From assembly GCF_900108275.1 (NCBI RefSeq), contig NZ_FNVD01000003.1, forward strand, positions 207,067 to 271,066: a DNA stretch of 64,000 nt, in the 5' to 3' direction. Made by a program: the position numbers and the translations under genes. Below are positions 1 through 8,049 of this stretch, piece after piece. The notes under the pieces were generated by a model. The model saw only the letters and a program-made list of their open reading frames with translations. It ran no database searches and was not told the origin of the DNA. Numbering within the stretch: the stretch's first letter is position 1; every line of letters starts with the position of its first letter. The stretch comes from Jhaorihella thermophila. Its GTDB lineage: Bacteria > Pseudomonadota > Alphaproteobacteria > Rhodobacterales > Rhodobacteraceae.

Positions 1-419
1 GTGTTCCTTTTCACCGCCACCGTTTCCGGCCTGGCACTCGTTTCTCCATTACAAGTAGGCAGGTCGCGTCTCGAGCCCGCACCCTGCCTTTGGCTTGACA
101 TGAAGTCGCCGTCGGTCGGGACAGTACTCGTCAACGCTTTCGGCTCCGATGGGTCCGCCGCTCCCCCGGCGTCGCCGGGCAAATCGTCGTCGGATCGTCG
201 ATCACCGTCGCCAGTTTCATCGGACACACTGACTTCCGCTTGTGATTCGGACGCCTTCGGCCGCCGAGATGCGGCCGAGGCCTTCATCTCGCCAAAAACA
301 TTCTCAAACGTCCCCTTTTGGATCGAATCAGTTGAAACTGCGCCAGAAATCTCTTGATCAGCGCGAGCTCTCGATCCGCCAAGCGGGACCAGAGACGGGG
401 CGTGGGTTTCTGTCATCAT
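1..419 (-). CDS. N-terminal part of a possible FliK-like flagellar hook-length protein (partial)
   Basis: An open minus-strand frame begins at the first of two ATGs (419-417 and 416-414) and has no stop for about 139 codons to the left edge. The product starts MMTETHAPSL and is hydrophilic, with no membrane segment. It is rich in Ser, Asp, Glu, Gly, Ala and Arg, the low-complexity composition typical of FliK N-terminal halves; the conserved FliK C-terminal domain would lie outside the window. It is divergent from the flagellar operon at 506. The FliK call is inferred from composition and neighbours only; another secreted or regulatory protein is possible. No strong ribosome-binding site is seen. 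Confidence 0.4.
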   Translation of the reverse strand, partial: MMTETHAPSLVPLGGSRARADQEISGAVSTDSIQKGTFENVFGEMKASAASRRPKASESQAEVSVSDETGDGDRRSDDDLPGDAGGAADPSEPKALTSTVPTDGDFMSSQRQGAGSRRDLPTCNGETSARPETVAVKRN

Positions 420-505
420 GCCGACACTGATGACCGCGAGAAGTTTCGTCTTTTTTAACCGCCACGTCCCCAATCTTTGAAAAAGCCATCAATTCGAGGA
501 ACCCG

Positions 506-799
506 ATGGAATCGCCAATCACCAACACAGTACCGCCCGGCCAGACGACACGACCAGAAAGACTGGCCGAACTGCGTCAGGCCGCGACAGAGTTCGAAGC
601 CGCCTTTCTCGCCGAAGCGCTGAAGTCCGCGGGTCTAGGCAAAAGCCGGTCGGATTTTGGCGGCGGGGTCGGCGAGGACCAGTTTCAGGATTTTCTTGTC
701 CGCGCCCAGGCCGACGAACTTGCGCGAAACGGAGGGATCGGCGTCGCTGATATCGTCTTTCGCGCCTTGATGGAGAAAGAAAATGGCAAACAAGACTGA
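506..799 (+). CDS. Flagellar rod-binding protein (FlgJ N-terminal domain only)
   Basis: This 97-residue protein matches the rod-binding domain of FlgJ (CheL family). It has a long amphipathic helix (LAELRQAATEFEAAFLAEAL, about residues 20-39), then the GGGVGEDQFQDFLVRAQAD block. There is no muramidase domain, as is usual in Alphaproteobacteria, so it should act as a periplasmic cap or scaffold for rod assembly and not cut peptidoglycan itself. ATG 506 follows GAGGA at 496-500. It overlaps the next gene by 17 nt, which points to translational coupling. Confidence 0.75.
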   Translation: MESPITNTVPPGQTTRPERLAELRQAATEFEAAFLAEALKSAGLGKSRSDFGGGVGEDQFQDFLVRAQADELARNGGIGVADIVFRALMEKENGKQD

Positions 800-1139
800 A
801 GCAACCCTTGAACGGGTGAATCGACTTTTGGATGCGGAACGCAAGGCGTTGATCGAAGGCAGACTCGACCAGCTCGCCGAGCTGGCAGAGCGAAAAAGCG
901 AACTGGTCTTGGACTTGGAACAATTGGGCGACCTCAACCAGCAGGATCTGCAAGAGATGCGGCGAAAGGCGCACAGAAATGAACGCCTCATTCAATCGGC
1001 GCTCGAAGGAATTCGCAGCGTCACCGCAAGGCTGGAGACGCTCCGGCGCGTCCGTGAGGGCTTGGAAACCTACGATCGCTCGGGAAACAAGACCCGGATC
1101 ACGTCGTTTCGCGACGCGCGAATGGAAAAACGCGCCTGA
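783..1139 (+). CDS. FlgN-like flagellar export chaperone
   Basis: A 118-residue, almost entirely alpha-helical and charged protein with no signal peptide or membrane segment. Heptad-like Leu spacing along LDAERKALIEGRLDQLAELA and on to residue ~100 resembles FlgN, the cytosolic chaperone for hook-filament junction proteins FlgK and FlgL. The start lies inside the end of the rod-binding gene (17-nt overlap). The family is short and poorly conserved, so the call rests on size, coiled-coil character and the flagellar setting. Confidence 0.6.
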   Translation: MANKTEATLERVNRLLDAERKALIEGRLDQLAELAERKSELVLDLEQLGDLNQQDLQEMRRKAHRNERLIQSALEGIRSVTARLETLRRVREGLETYDRSGNKTRITSFRDARMEKRA

Positions 1140-1313
1140 GCGGATTTCTTGAAAATGCGAGGTATAGGACGGGCATCCTTTAGCAGTCTGTTAGGACATC
1201 GGCGCCAATGGTGTCCCTGCATCCGAAAGAAAGGCGGATGGCGCGCGGCCGGCAAGGCGGCGCAACAGTCAGAATGACGACCGTTCCGCTCCCATGGGGG
1301 CTGGGTGAAACAC

Positions 1314-1327
1314 GGCGGAAATCCGCC
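1314..1327 (+). promoter_or_regulatory. Perfect hairpin in the flagellin 5' leader
   Basis: GGCGGA (1314-1319) and TCCGCC (1322-1327) form a perfect inverted repeat that ends about 8 nt before the flagellin ribosome-binding site (AGAGGA, 1335-1340; ATG 1348). A structure here could control mRNA stability or ribosome access. In Caulobacter, FlbT acts on the flagellin mRNA leader; flbT is encoded at 2997 here. The regulatory role is inference. Confidence 0.5.
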
Positions 1328-1347
1328 TTGAAACAGAGGAAACAGTT

Positions 1348-2559
1348 ATGTCCAGCGTTCTGACGAACAACGGCGCCATGGTGGCGCTTTCCACCCTGAA
1401 ATCCATCAACTCGAACCTGGCTGAGGTGCAGAACCAGATCTCCACCGGCAAGCGGGTCTCCTCGGCCAAGGACAATTCCGCGGTCTGGGCAATTTCCAAA
1501 GTCATGGAAGCCGACGTTCAGGGCTTCAAGGCGATCTCCGACAGCCTGTCTCTGGGACAGTCCACTGTGGCGGTCGCCCGAAACGCGGCCGAGACGGTCA
1601 CGGATCTTCTGACCCAGATGAAAGGCAAGATCGTCGCCGCGCAGGAGGGGAACGTCGATCGGTCGAAGATCAATGACGACGTCACCGCGCTGAAAGACCA
1701 GATCAATTCGGTCATTTCGGCCGCGCAGTTCAACGGCCTCAACCTGGTCGACGGGTCGGTTGCCACCGCCTCGATCCTGGCCTCGCTCGACCGCGACAGT
1801 GCCGGCAACGTGACCGCCAGCTCGATCACGGTGACCGCGCAGGATCTGTCAACGGGCGGCTACACGGCGAACGACATTTTCAGCGGCAGCTCCACCGGCG
1901 CATCCACGAACGGCGACACGGTGGCATTCGCCCTCGATGCGGCCGGGGGCAATGAGCAGATCGCGATCGCTGAGAACGGCGCGGCATTCGTTGCCGGTGA
2001 CAAGGTCAGCTTGACCGTCGGGGACCAGACCGTTTCGTACACCGTCACGGCGGATGACGCGGCCGCAACGACTACGGCGGATATCGTCGCGGTGGCGTTG
2101 AAGGACAAGATTGACGGCCTCGGCATCTCGGGCCTCACCGTTGACTATGACAGCAGCGCGCCCGGCACGCTGAACTTTACCAACAGCGGTTCCGTCGACC
2201 TGACCGTGAGCGGTCAGTTCACCAATGCCGGATCGGGCGGGCTTGGCGCCATGGCCGGGATCGACGTATCGACCGCCTCCGGTGCCCAGTCCGCCCTGGG
2301 GACGATCGAAACCCTGATCAGCACGGCCATTGACGCCGCGGCGGCCTTCGGCTCGGTCGAGGGGCGGATCTCGACCCAGGCCGACTTCATCTCGAGCCTC
2401 ACCGATTCGCTGAAATCGGGCATCGGGAGCCTGGTCGATGCCAACATGGAGGAAGCGTCGGCGCGGCTGCAGGCACTGCAGGTCCAGCAGCAGCTCGGGG
2501 TTCAGTCGCTTTCGATCGCCAACCAGGCGCCGCAGACGATCCTGTCTCTGTTCCGCTGA
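1348..2559 (+). CDS. Flagellin (filament protein)
   Basis: 403 residues. The conserved N-terminal D0/D1 coiled-coil region (about 1-135) contains NLAEVQNQISTGKRVSSAKD and later NGLNLVDG. The C-terminal D1/D0 helix (about 325-403) ends QTILSLFR. The middle (about 140-320) is a Thr/Ser/Gly/Ala-rich variable segment expected to be surface-exposed. There is no cleavable signal, as flagellin leaves through the flagellar type III system. ATG 1348 follows a good AGAGGA. flaF, flbT and a DUF1217 gene follow on the same strand. The alphaproteobacterial flagellin family fits well; a gene symbol (fliC/fljK) would be arbitrary. Confidence 0.95.
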   Translation: MSSVLTNNGAMVALSTLKSINSNLAEVQNQISTGKRVSSAKDNSAVWAISKVMEADVQGFKAISDSLSLGQSTVAVARNAAETVTDLLTQMKGKIVAAQEGNVDRSKINDDVTALKDQINSVISAAQFNGLNLVDGSVATASILASLDRDSAGNVTASSITVTAQDLSTGGYTANDIFSGSSTGASTNGDTVAFALDAAGGNEQIAIAENGAAFVAGDKVSLTVGDQTVSYTVTADDAAATTTADIVAVALKDKIDGLGISGLTVDYDSSAPGTLNFTNSGSVDLTVSGQFTNAGSGGLGAMAGIDVSTASGAQSALGTIETLISTAIDAAAAFGSVEGRISTQADFISSLTDSLKSGIGSLVDANMEEASARLQALQVQQQLGVQSLSIANQAPQTILSLFR

Positions 2560-2566
2560 AACAGCT

Positions 2567-2590
2567 GACCGGGGCCTGACGGCCCCGGTC
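2567..2590 (+). promoter_or_regulatory. Intercistronic stem-loop between flagellin and flaF
   Basis: GACCGGGGCC (2567-2576) and GGCCCCGGTC (2581-2590) form a perfect 10-bp stem with a TGAC loop, 7 nt after the flagellin stop. No T-run follows, so it is not a classical intrinsic terminator. It may stabilise the 3' end of flagellin mRNA or lower read-through into flaF-flbT, giving far more flagellin than regulator. That function is inferred. Confidence 0.55.
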
Positions 2591-2623
2591 CCCCTCCACA
2601 CAGCCATTATCTGAGGAGTGGCC

Positions 2624-2995
2624 ATGAATGCCCACGCACAGGCCCAGCGCGCCTACACGTCCGCCAGTATCCCGACCAAGACCCCGCGCAGCATCGAATA
2701 TGAGGTCATCGCCCGGATCACCCGCCGTCTGAGGCAATCGGTTGAAACGGGCCAAACCGGTTTTTCCGAATTTGCACAGGCCCTGCATGACAATGGCCGC
2801 ATGTGGAACATCTTCGCGGCGGACGTCGCCAGCCACGCCAACAAACTGCCCGCGGAACTGAAGGCGCGGTTGATCTATCTTGCCGAGTTCACGCAGGTCC
2901 ATACGCGCAGGGTTCTCGCCGGCGAGGCAACGGTCGATGCTCTGCTTGATGTCAACACGGCGGTGATGCGCGGACTACGCGGGGAGGGCGCATAG
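2624..2995 (+). CDS. flaF: Flagellar biosynthesis regulator FlaF
   Basis: A 123-residue soluble helical protein. The N-terminal QRAYTSASIPTKTPRSIEYE and the later FAQALHDNGRMWNIFAADV blocks match FlaF, which in Caulobacter is needed for flagellin synthesis and secretion and works opposite FlbT. The start is set at ATG 2624, 5 nt after GAGGAG; an in-frame GTG at 2618 overlaps that ribosome-binding site and is unlikely. It sits between flagellin and flbT, the usual alphaproteobacterial order. Confidence 0.88.
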   Translation: MNAHAQAQRAYTSASIPTKTPRSIEYEVIARITRRLRQSVETGQTGFSEFAQALHDNGRMWNIFAADVASHANKLPAELKARLIYLAEFTQVHTRRVLAGEATVDALLDVNTAVMRGLRGEGA

Positions 2996-2996
2996 A

Positions 2997-3401
2997 ATGC
3001 CCGGGCTGATACTGAAACTTGCCCCCAGGGAACGCGTCTTGATCAACGGCGCGGTGATCGAGAACGGCGATCGAAGATCCCGCCTGTCGGTGCTGACCAA
3101 GGAAGCCAATATCCTGCGGCTGCGCGACGCGATTCATCCCGATGAAGCCAATACGCCGGTCCGGCGGGTCTGTTATGCCACGCAATTGGTTCTGTCCGGC
3201 GATACCGACCCGCAGAGCGCGCGGCTCGCGCTGTTGCGCCGGATCGAGGAGTTGAGCCAGGTCTTCACCGACGCGGACAGTCGTTCCGCCCTTGCTGAAG
3301 CGACCGAAGCTCTGATCGAGGACCAGCATTACCGTTGTCTCAAAGCCCTGCGTCGCCTACTGCCACGCGAAAGTCGACTGCTTGCGGTGGGGCGGACATG
3401 A
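2997..3401 (+). CDS. flbT: Flagellin mRNA regulator FlbT
   Basis: 134 residues. The opening MPGLILKLAPRERVLINGAV and the following ENGDRRSRLSVLTKEANILR are FlbT signatures. FlbT is a post-transcriptional repressor that ties flagellin mRNA turnover to hook completion. The gene starts 1 nt after the flaF stop, with a GGGGAGGG ribosome-binding site inside flaF. Its stop overlaps the next start (ATGA at 3398-3401), so flaF-flbT-DUF1217 are probably translationally coupled. The likely target in this locus is the structured flagellin leader at 1314-1327. Confidence 0.9.
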   Translation: MPGLILKLAPRERVLINGAVIENGDRRSRLSVLTKEANILRLRDAIHPDEANTPVRRVCYATQLVLSGDTDPQSARLALLRRIEELSQVFTDADSRSALAEATEALIEDQHYRCLKALRRLLPRESRLLAVGRT

Positions 3402-4198
3402 GCTTTCAGCCGGTCATTCCCGCCTCGGGCCTGGTTGGCTGGCGCTTTCTGCAACGCACCCATGCGGCACAGATGCAGGCTTTCACCGCCACCGGGCTGC
3501 AAGAGCGCGAGGCCGGCTATTTCCTGGAAAAGATCGGGCAGATCACCAACGCCAGTGAACTCGTCGCGGACCGCAGGCTGCTGTCGATAGCGCTGGGGGC
3601 GTTCGGACTGCAGGACGACATCGAAAACCGCGCCTTCATTCAGCGCATCCTGTCGGACGGCACGTCCAGCCCTTCCGCCCTTGCCAACAAGATGACGGAT
3701 TCCCGCTATCGACGGTTCAGCGCCGCCTTCGGTTTCGGCGTCGGCGAGATCGTCCAGACCGGGAACCGGGCCGGAATGGAAACCATCGTTCAGCAATGGC
3801 GTTCCAGCCAGTTCGAGATCGCCGTGGGCGAGCAGGACGACACGATGCGCATTGCGCTATACGCAGAACGCCAGCTGGATGCCTTGGCGACACGCGCGAC
3901 AAACGACGAAACGAAATGGTTCACCATAATGGGCGAGCCGCCTTTGCGCGCCCTGTTCGAAACGGCCCTGGGTTTGCCCTCTGCATTTGCGCGGCTCGAC
4001 ATCGACAAGCAGCTTGAAATCCTGCGGGACCGGACACGCGCTGTGACCGGCGACAGTTCTGTCGCGCAATTCGCCGCGCAGGAAAACCGCGACCGGCTGA
4101 TTGCGCTTTACTTTGCCCGATCCTCTGCCGACAGTCTTTCCGCCGGATCGTCCCCGGCCTCTGTGGCGCTGTCCCTGTTGCAGGCCGGCTCTTGGTGA
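3398..4198 (+). CDS. DUF1217 family protein of the flagellar cluster
   Basis: 266 residues beginning MSFQPVIPASGLVGWRFLQR. The region from residue ~25 (QMQAFTATGLQEREAGYFLE) through the ASELVADRRLLSIALGAFGL block is characteristic of DUF1217 proteins, which sit in flagellar loci of Rhodobacterales and have no firmly assigned biochemical role. ATG 3398 overlaps the flbT stop by 4 nt, so it is the last gene of the flagellin operon. It is mainly helical with no signal peptide. A structural or export-linked role in the flagellum is the natural guess. Confidence 0.8.
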   Translation: MSFQPVIPASGLVGWRFLQRTHAAQMQAFTATGLQEREAGYFLEKIGQITNASELVADRRLLSIALGAFGLQDDIENRAFIQRILSDGTSSPSALANKMTDSRYRRFSAAFGFGVGEIVQTGNRAGMETIVQQWRSSQFEIAVGEQDDTMRIALYAERQLDALATRATNDETKWFTIMGEPPLRALFETALGLPSAFARLDIDKQLEILRDRTRAVTGDSSVAQFAAQENRDRLIALYFARSSADSLSAGSSPASVALSLLQAGSW

Positions 4199-4382
4199 TG
4201 CACGAACGCGCCAGCCGGCCCCGGGTCGGTCAGCGGGCCATCGGCGAACCGTCCCTTTGCAAACGCCACGCGGCAGGTTGCGGAGCCGACAGAAATCCGC
4301 ATCCGGCTATGGACAGACGCCCCTTTCCTTGCTAGACGGCGCCAGTCTCACGGCCTCGGATTCGTTCCGGGGCCCGTGATTT

Positions 4383-4412
4383 TTGCAACCGGGGACCTTC
4401 GGGGCCCTATAT
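4383..4412 (+). promoter_or_regulatory. Candidate sigma-70 promoter of the rplB operon
   Basis: TTGCAA (4383-4388) and CTATAT (4407-4412) are separated by 18 nt and lie about 75 nt upstream of rplB ATG 4486. If real, it lets this ribosomal block be transcribed without rpsJ-rplC-rplD-rplW, which are not present upstream. Prediction by eye only. Confidence 0.45.
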
Positions 4413-4443
4413 CCCGGCCACCCGCAAGGGGGGCTTCAACATA

Positions 4444-4460
4444 GGCGGGTTCCTCCCGCC
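4444..4460 (+). promoter_or_regulatory. Stem-loop in the rplB leader
   Basis: GGCGGG (4444-4449) and CCCGCC (4455-4460) enclose a TTCCT loop, 25 nt before rplB. The position would suit feedback control by a ribosomal protein, but the stem is only 6 bp and no ribosomal-protein target motif is recognised. The role is speculative. Confidence 0.35.
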
Positions 4461-4485
4461 GCTTGCTAAACGGAAGACAGAAAGC

Positions 4486-5328
4486 ATGGCACTCAAGTCG
4501 TACAAACCGACGACGCCGGGCCAGCGCGGGCTGGTGCTGATCGACCGTTCGGAGCTTTGGAAAGGACGTCCTGTCAAAGCCCTCACCGAGGGCCTGACCA
4601 AGAAGGGCGGCCGGAACAACACCGGACGGATTACCGCTCGTCGCCGCGGTGGTGGCGCGAAACGGCTCTACCGGATCGTCGATTTCAAGCGCAACAAGTT
4701 CGATGTTCCGGCCACCGTCGAGCGGATCGAATACGACCCGAACCGGACCGCCTTCATTGCGCTCATCAAGTATGAAGACGGCGAACAGGCCTACATCCTG
4801 GCGCCGCAGCGCCTGGCCGTGGGCGACAAGGTGATCGCCAGCGCGAAGGCCGACATCAAGCCGGGCAACGCGATGCCGTTCTCGGGCATGCCGATCGGCA
4901 CCATCGTCCACAATATCGAGCTGAAGCCCGGCAAGGGCGGCCAGATCGCACGCGCCGCGGGCACCTACGCCCAATTCGTCGGCCGCGACGGCGGCTATGC
5001 CCAGATTCGTCTGAGCTCGGGCGAACTGCGCATGGTGCGCCAGGAATGCATGGCGACCGTGGGTGCCGTCTCGAACCCCGACAACTCCAACCAGAATTTC
5101 GGCAAGGCCGGCCGCATGCGCCTGAAGGGCAAGCGCCCGTCGGTGCGTGGTGTCGTGATGAACCCGATCGACCACCCGCACGGCGGTGGCGAGGGCCGGA
5201 CCTCGGGCGGCCGCCACCCGGTGACCCCGTGGGGCAAGCCGACCAAGGGTGCGCGCACCCGCAACAAGAACAAGGCGTCGCAGAAGCTCATCATCCGCTC
5301 GCGTCACGCCAAGAAGAAAGGGCGTTAA
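4486..5328 (+). CDS. rplB: 50S ribosomal protein L2
   Basis: 280 residues, the normal bacterial length. It opens [20 protein letters not shown]. The C-terminal part holds the universally conserved block containing [20 protein letters not shown], whose His residues lie near the peptidyl-transferase centre. It is the first gene of a five-gene ribosomal run, with 3-nt spacing to rpsS. GGAAG at 4472-4476 precedes ATG 4486. L2 is normally the fifth gene of the S10 operon; here it lies directly behind flagellar genes, which is unusual. Confidence 0.98.
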   Translation: MALKSYKPTTPGQRGLVLIDRSELWKGRPVKALTEGLTKKGGRNNTGRITARRRGGGAKRLYRIVDFKRNKFDVPATVERIEYDPNRTAFIALIKYEDGEQAYILAPQRLAVGDKVIASAKADIKPGNAMPFSGMPIGTIVHNIELKPGKGGQIARAAGTYAQFVGRDGGYAQIRLSSGELRMVRQECMATVGAVSNPDNSNQNFGKAGRMRLKGKRPSVRGVVMNPIDHPHGGGEGRTSGGRHPVTPWGKPTKGARTRNKNKASQKLIIRSRHAKKKGR

Positions 5329-5331
5329 TCC

Positions 5332-5610
5332 ATGGCTCGCTCTGTTTGGAAAGGCCCCTTTGTCGACAGCTACGTCCTGAAAAAGGCCGAAGCTGCGCGT
5401 GAATCGGGCCGCAACGAAGTGATCAAGATCTGGTCGCGCCGCTCCACCATCCTGCCCCAGTTCGTGGGGCTGACCTTCGGCGTCTACAACGGCCACAAGC
5501 ACGTCCCCGTGCTGGTGACCGAGGACATGATCGGCCAGAAGTTCGGTGAATATTCGCCGACGCGGACCTATTACGGCCACGCCGCCGACAAGAAAGCGAA
5601 GAGGAAGTAA
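5332..5610 (+). CDS. rpsS: 30S ribosomal protein S19
   Basis: 92 residues, typical for S19. It starts [20 protein letters not shown]; the central [20 protein letters not shown] and C-terminal [20 protein letters not shown] blocks are diagnostic. S19 binds the head of 16S rRNA together with S13. It begins 3 nt after the rplB stop and ends 3 nt before rplV, the conserved S10-operon order. Confidence 0.98.
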   Translation: MARSVWKGPFVDSYVLKKAEAARESGRNEVIKIWSRRSTILPQFVGLTFGVYNGHKHVPVLVTEDMIGQKFGEYSPTRTYYGHAADKKAKRK

Positions 5611-5613
5611 GTC

Positions 5614-5994
5614 ATGGGCAAGGCAAAGAACCCGCGCCGCGTGGCAGACAACGAAGCGATGGCCAAGGTCCGGATGCTTCGCACCTCGCCGCAGAAGCTG
5701 AACCTGGTGGCGGCCATGATCCGCGGCAAGAAGGTGGATCGCGCGCTGAACGACCTGACGTTTTCGAAAAAGCGCATCGCGCAGGACGTCAAGAAGTGCC
5801 TGCAATCGGCGATCGCCAACGCCGAAAACAACCACGGCCTGGATGTCGATGAACTGATCGTCGCCGAGGCCTGGGTCGGCAAGAACCTGACCATGAAGCG
5901 CGGCCGTCCGCGGGCGCGTGGCCGGTTCGGTCGTATCATGAAGCCGTTTTCGGAGCTCACCATCAAGGTGCGTCAAGTCGAGGAGCAAGCCTAA
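5614..5994 (+). CDS. rplV: 50S ribosomal protein L22
   Basis: 126 residues. The core [20 protein letters not shown] and the C-terminal beta-hairpin region around [14 protein letters not shown], which reaches into the peptide exit tunnel, identify L22. The stop shares one base with the rpsC start (TAATG at 5992-5996), so translation is probably coupled. Nothing unusual is seen. Confidence 0.98.
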   Translation: MGKAKNPRRVADNEAMAKVRMLRTSPQKLNLVAAMIRGKKVDRALNDLTFSKKRIAQDVKKCLQSAIANAENNHGLDVDELIVAEAWVGKNLTMKRGRPRARGRFGRIMKPFSELTIKVRQVEEQA

Positions 5995-6701
5995 TGGGTC
6001 AGAAAGTCAATCCGATCGGCATGCGCCTCCAGGTCAACCGCACCTGGGACAGCCGCTGGTACGCCGACACCAAGGATTACGGTGATCTTCTGCTGGAAGA
6101 CCTGAAAATCCGTGATTTTATCAAGAAAGAGTGCAAGCAGGCCGGCGTTGCCCGCGTGATCATCGAGCGTCCGCACAAGAAGTGCCGCGTGACGATCCAC
6201 ACGGCCCGTCCGGGTGTCATCATCGGCAAGAAGGGCGCAGACATCGAGGCGCTGCGCAAGAAGCTGGCGAAGATGACCGACAGCGAGCTGCACCTGAACA
6301 TCGTCGAGGTTCGCAAGCCGGAACTCGACGCGCAGCTGGTGGCGGAATCGATCGCCCAGCAGCTCGAGCGTCGGGTTTCCTTCCGCCGCGCCATGAAGCG
6401 CGCGGTGCAGAACGCGATGCGCATGGGCGCGCTCGGCATCCGGGTGAACGTGGCCGGCCGCCTCGGCGGGGCCGAGATCGCCCGCACCGAATGGTATCGC
6501 GAAGGCCGCGTGCCGCTGCACACCCTGCGGGCCGATATCGACTACGCCACCGCCGAAGCCGCGACGCCCTACGGCATCATCGGCATCAAGGTCTGGATCT
6601 ACAAGGGTGACATCATGGAACACGACCCGTCGGCCCATGACCGTCGTCTGCAGCAGATCCAGGAAGGCCCGGCCCCGCGCGGCGCCGGTGGCCGCCGCTA
6701 A
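5994..6701 (+). CDS. rpsC: 30S ribosomal protein S3
   Basis: 235 residues. It starts [20 protein letters not shown]. The KH domain carries the GXXG-type loop in [20 protein letters not shown] (about 75-94), and the C-terminal domain includes [21 protein letters not shown]3 lines the mRNA entry channel. The gene overlaps rplV by 1 nt and is followed 12 nt later by rplP. Confidence 0.98.
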   Translation: MGQKVNPIGMRLQVNRTWDSRWYADTKDYGDLLLEDLKIRDFIKKECKQAGVARVIIERPHKKCRVTIHTARPGVIIGKKGADIEALRKKLAKMTDSELHLNIVEVRKPELDAQLVAESIAQQLERRVSFRRAMKRAVQNAMRMGALGIRVNVAGRLGGAEIARTEWYREGRVPLHTLRADIDYATAEAATPYGIIGIKVWIYKGDIMEHDPSAHDRRLQQIQEGPAPRGAGGRR

Positions 6702-6713
6702 GGGAGAACGGAC

Positions 6714-7127
6714 ATGCTGCAACCCAAGCGCACCAAATTCCGCAAGATGCACAAGGGCCGGATCAAGGGCCAGGCAAAGGGCGGATCCGACCTGAACTTC
6801 GGCACGTTCGGCCTGAAGGCGCTGCAACCCGAGCGGGTGACCGCGCGCCAGATCGAAGCCGCGCGTCGGGCGATGACCCGCCACATGAAGCGTCAGGGCC
6901 GCGTCTGGATCCGGATCTTCCCGGACACGCCGGTGACCTCGAAACCGACCGAAGTCCGTATGGGCAAGGGCAAGGGTTCGGTGGATTACTGGGCCGCCAA
7001 GGTCAAACCCGGCCGCGTGATGTTCGAGATCGACGGCGTGAGCGAAGACGTCGCCCGCGAGGCGCTGCGTCTCGCCGCGATGAAGCTGCCGATCAAGAGC
7101 CGCATCGTGGTTCGCGAAGACTGGTAA
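6714..7127 (+). CDS. rplP: 50S ribosomal protein L16
   Basis: 137 residues. It starts [20 protein letters not shown] and contains [20 protein letters not shown], both L16 signatures; L16 helps position A-site tRNA. It is the last gene of this block: rpmC (L29) and rpsQ (S17), which follow rplP in the standard operon, are absent and a strong terminator follows at 7154. Start context is GGAGAACGGACATG. Confidence 0.98.
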   Translation: MLQPKRTKFRKMHKGRIKGQAKGGSDLNFGTFGLKALQPERVTARQIEAARRAMTRHMKRQGRVWIRIFPDTPVTSKPTEVRMGKGKGSVDYWAAKVKPGRVMFEIDGVSEDVAREALRLAAMKLPIKSRIVVREDW

Positions 7128-7153
7128 GCCTGACCGGCCTGTAAACCGTTCAG

Positions 7154-7180
7154 CCCCCGCCGGCCCTCCGGCGGGGGTTC
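7154..7180 (+). terminator. Intrinsic terminator after rplP
   Basis: A perfect 10-bp GC stem, CCCCCGCCGG (7154-7163) and CCGGCGGGGG (7168-7177), has a CCCT loop and is followed by TTCTTCGTT. It closes the rplB-rplP unit and separates it from the oxygenase gene at 7238. Confidence 0.85.
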
Positions 7181-7237
7181 TTCGTTCCTCGGCCGGGCAC
7201 CCTTGGTCGCAACCCGGTCCCGCGATAAGAGAGCGCC

Positions 7238-7858
7238 ATGGCAACCATCGAATCCCTTTTCGTCACCCGTCTCTATCACGCCCCGCTGAATGAGCTCGGC
7301 GAACCCGTCGACGCATCCGAACTCGAAGCATCCTGCCTGTCGATCGCCGCCGACGACGAGGCCGGCCAGCAGTGGTGCGAAGAGAACGGCTATCCCGGCT
7401 ACACCTCCTACGCCTCGCTGACGGACCTGCCGTGGCGGTTTCCGATCTTTGCCGATCTGGTCGAGCTTCTGGACCGGCACGTGGCCGCCTTTGCCGAAGA
7501 CTTGGAATTCGATCTCGACGGACGCGAATTGCGACTCGAAGACCTGTGGATCAACATCCTGCCGCCGGGCGGCACCCATGCCAGCCACATCCACCCCCAT
7601 TCGGTGATCAGCGGCACGACCTATGTGGCGATGCCCGAAGGCGCCAGTGCGCTGAAGCTCGAGGATCCGCGCTCAGCCCGGATGATGGCCGCTCCCACCC
7701 GACGCAAGACCGCCCGACGTGAACTTCAGCCATTCATCTACATGGCGCCCAAGGTCGGCGACGTATTGCTTTGGGAAAGCTGGCTGCGCCACGAAGTGCC
7801 GCTGAACATGGCCGAAGAGGAACGCATCAGCGTAAGCTTCAACTACGCCTGGGGGTAG
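7238..7858 (+). CDS. TIGR02466-type putative 2-oxoglutarate/Fe(II) oxygenase
   Basis: 206 residues. The C-terminal half has the jelly-roll layout of this family: a His-rich metal site in GGTHASHIHPHSVISGTTYV (H114, H117, H119, H121), the lid-like VGDVLLWESWLRHEVPLN (H185), then ERISVSFNYAWG, where R196 would hold 2-oxoglutarate. The substrate is unknown. It stands alone between a terminator and a dispersed repeat, and ATG 7238 has only a weak purine-rich upstream site. The fold is well supported; the reaction is inferred from the family. Confidence 0.75.
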   Translation: MATIESLFVTRLYHAPLNELGEPVDASELEASCLSIAADDEAGQQWCEENGYPGYTSYASLTDLPWRFPIFADLVELLDRHVAAFAEDLEFDLDGRELRLEDLWINILPPGGTHASHIHPHSVISGTTYVAMPEGASALKLEDPRSARMMAAPTRRKTARRELQPFIYMAPKVGDVLLWESWLRHEVPLNMAEEERISVSFNYAWG

Positions 7859-7915
7859 CCCGGCGCACCCTTCCCGCAATCACCCGACCGGACGGCAAGC
7901 CACACCCCGCATCTT

Positions 7916-7996
7916 TCATCTTGCCTGAAATACTCCGGGGGAGCGCGAGGGGGCAGCGCCCCCTCGCATCGGTCGGATTGGCGCAGCCAATCCGAA
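7916..7996 (+). repeat. Dispersed intergenic repeat, TCATCTTGC-ended form (copy 1)
   Basis: It reads TCATCTTGCCTGAAATACTCCGGGGG in two overlapping parts: TCATCTTGCC then TGAAATACTCCGGGGG. Two GC hairpins follow (GAGGGGGC/GCCCCCTC; GGATTGG/CCAATCC). It lies downstream of the oxygenase gene and upstream of dnaE2. The whole unit, including the second hairpin and flanks, recurs at 35574-35648. Confidence 0.8.
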
Positions 7997-8020
7997 AGGT
8001 TCCCCTCGGACTCGTGATGG

Positions 8021-8035
8021 GAACAAAAAGTGAAT
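8021..8035 (+). promoter_or_regulatory. Candidate LexA (SOS) box upstream of dnaE2
   Basis: GAAC (8021-8024), seven bases, then GAAT (8032-8035). The alphaproteobacterial LexA site is GAAC-N7-GAAC (equivalently GTTC-N7-GTTC), so one base differs. It ends 14 nt before ATG 8050. dnaE2 is a known SOS-regulon gene, which supports the reading. Confidence 0.6.
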
Positions 8036-8049
8036 ATCATGAACCCGCC

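Larger units (their letters stand above)
4199..4485. other. Intergenic junction between flagellar operon and ribosomal operon
   Basis: A 287-nt stretch without a convincing gene. No remnant of rplW or another S10-operon gene was found in it. The right part carries the candidate promoter at 4383-4412 and the stem-loop at 4444-4460. No terminator for the flagellar operon is obvious. Confidence 0.6.

Noticed and set aside
1..357. Plus-strand reading frame at the left edge
   Set aside because: Starts with the first base of the window, has Arg/Ser/Pro-rich content like an antisense shadow, and lies opposite the open minus-strand FliK-like frame.
1239..1253. Sigma-54-like TGGCGC...GGCA upstream of flagellin
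   Set aside because: The GG and GC have the right 10-nt gap, but the -12 box lacks TT and the -24 box has a mismatch; in such GC-rich DNA this is expected by chance.
4348..5988. 546-codon minus-strand frame opposite rplB-rplV
   Set aside because: Antisense shadow over conserved ribosomal genes; composition is His/Arg/Leu-rich and matches no protein family.
7771..8049. N-terminal extension of the dnaE2 frame
   Set aside because: It overlaps the oxygenase gene, runs through a dispersed repeat and the LexA box, and has no family similarity before residue MIPELS.
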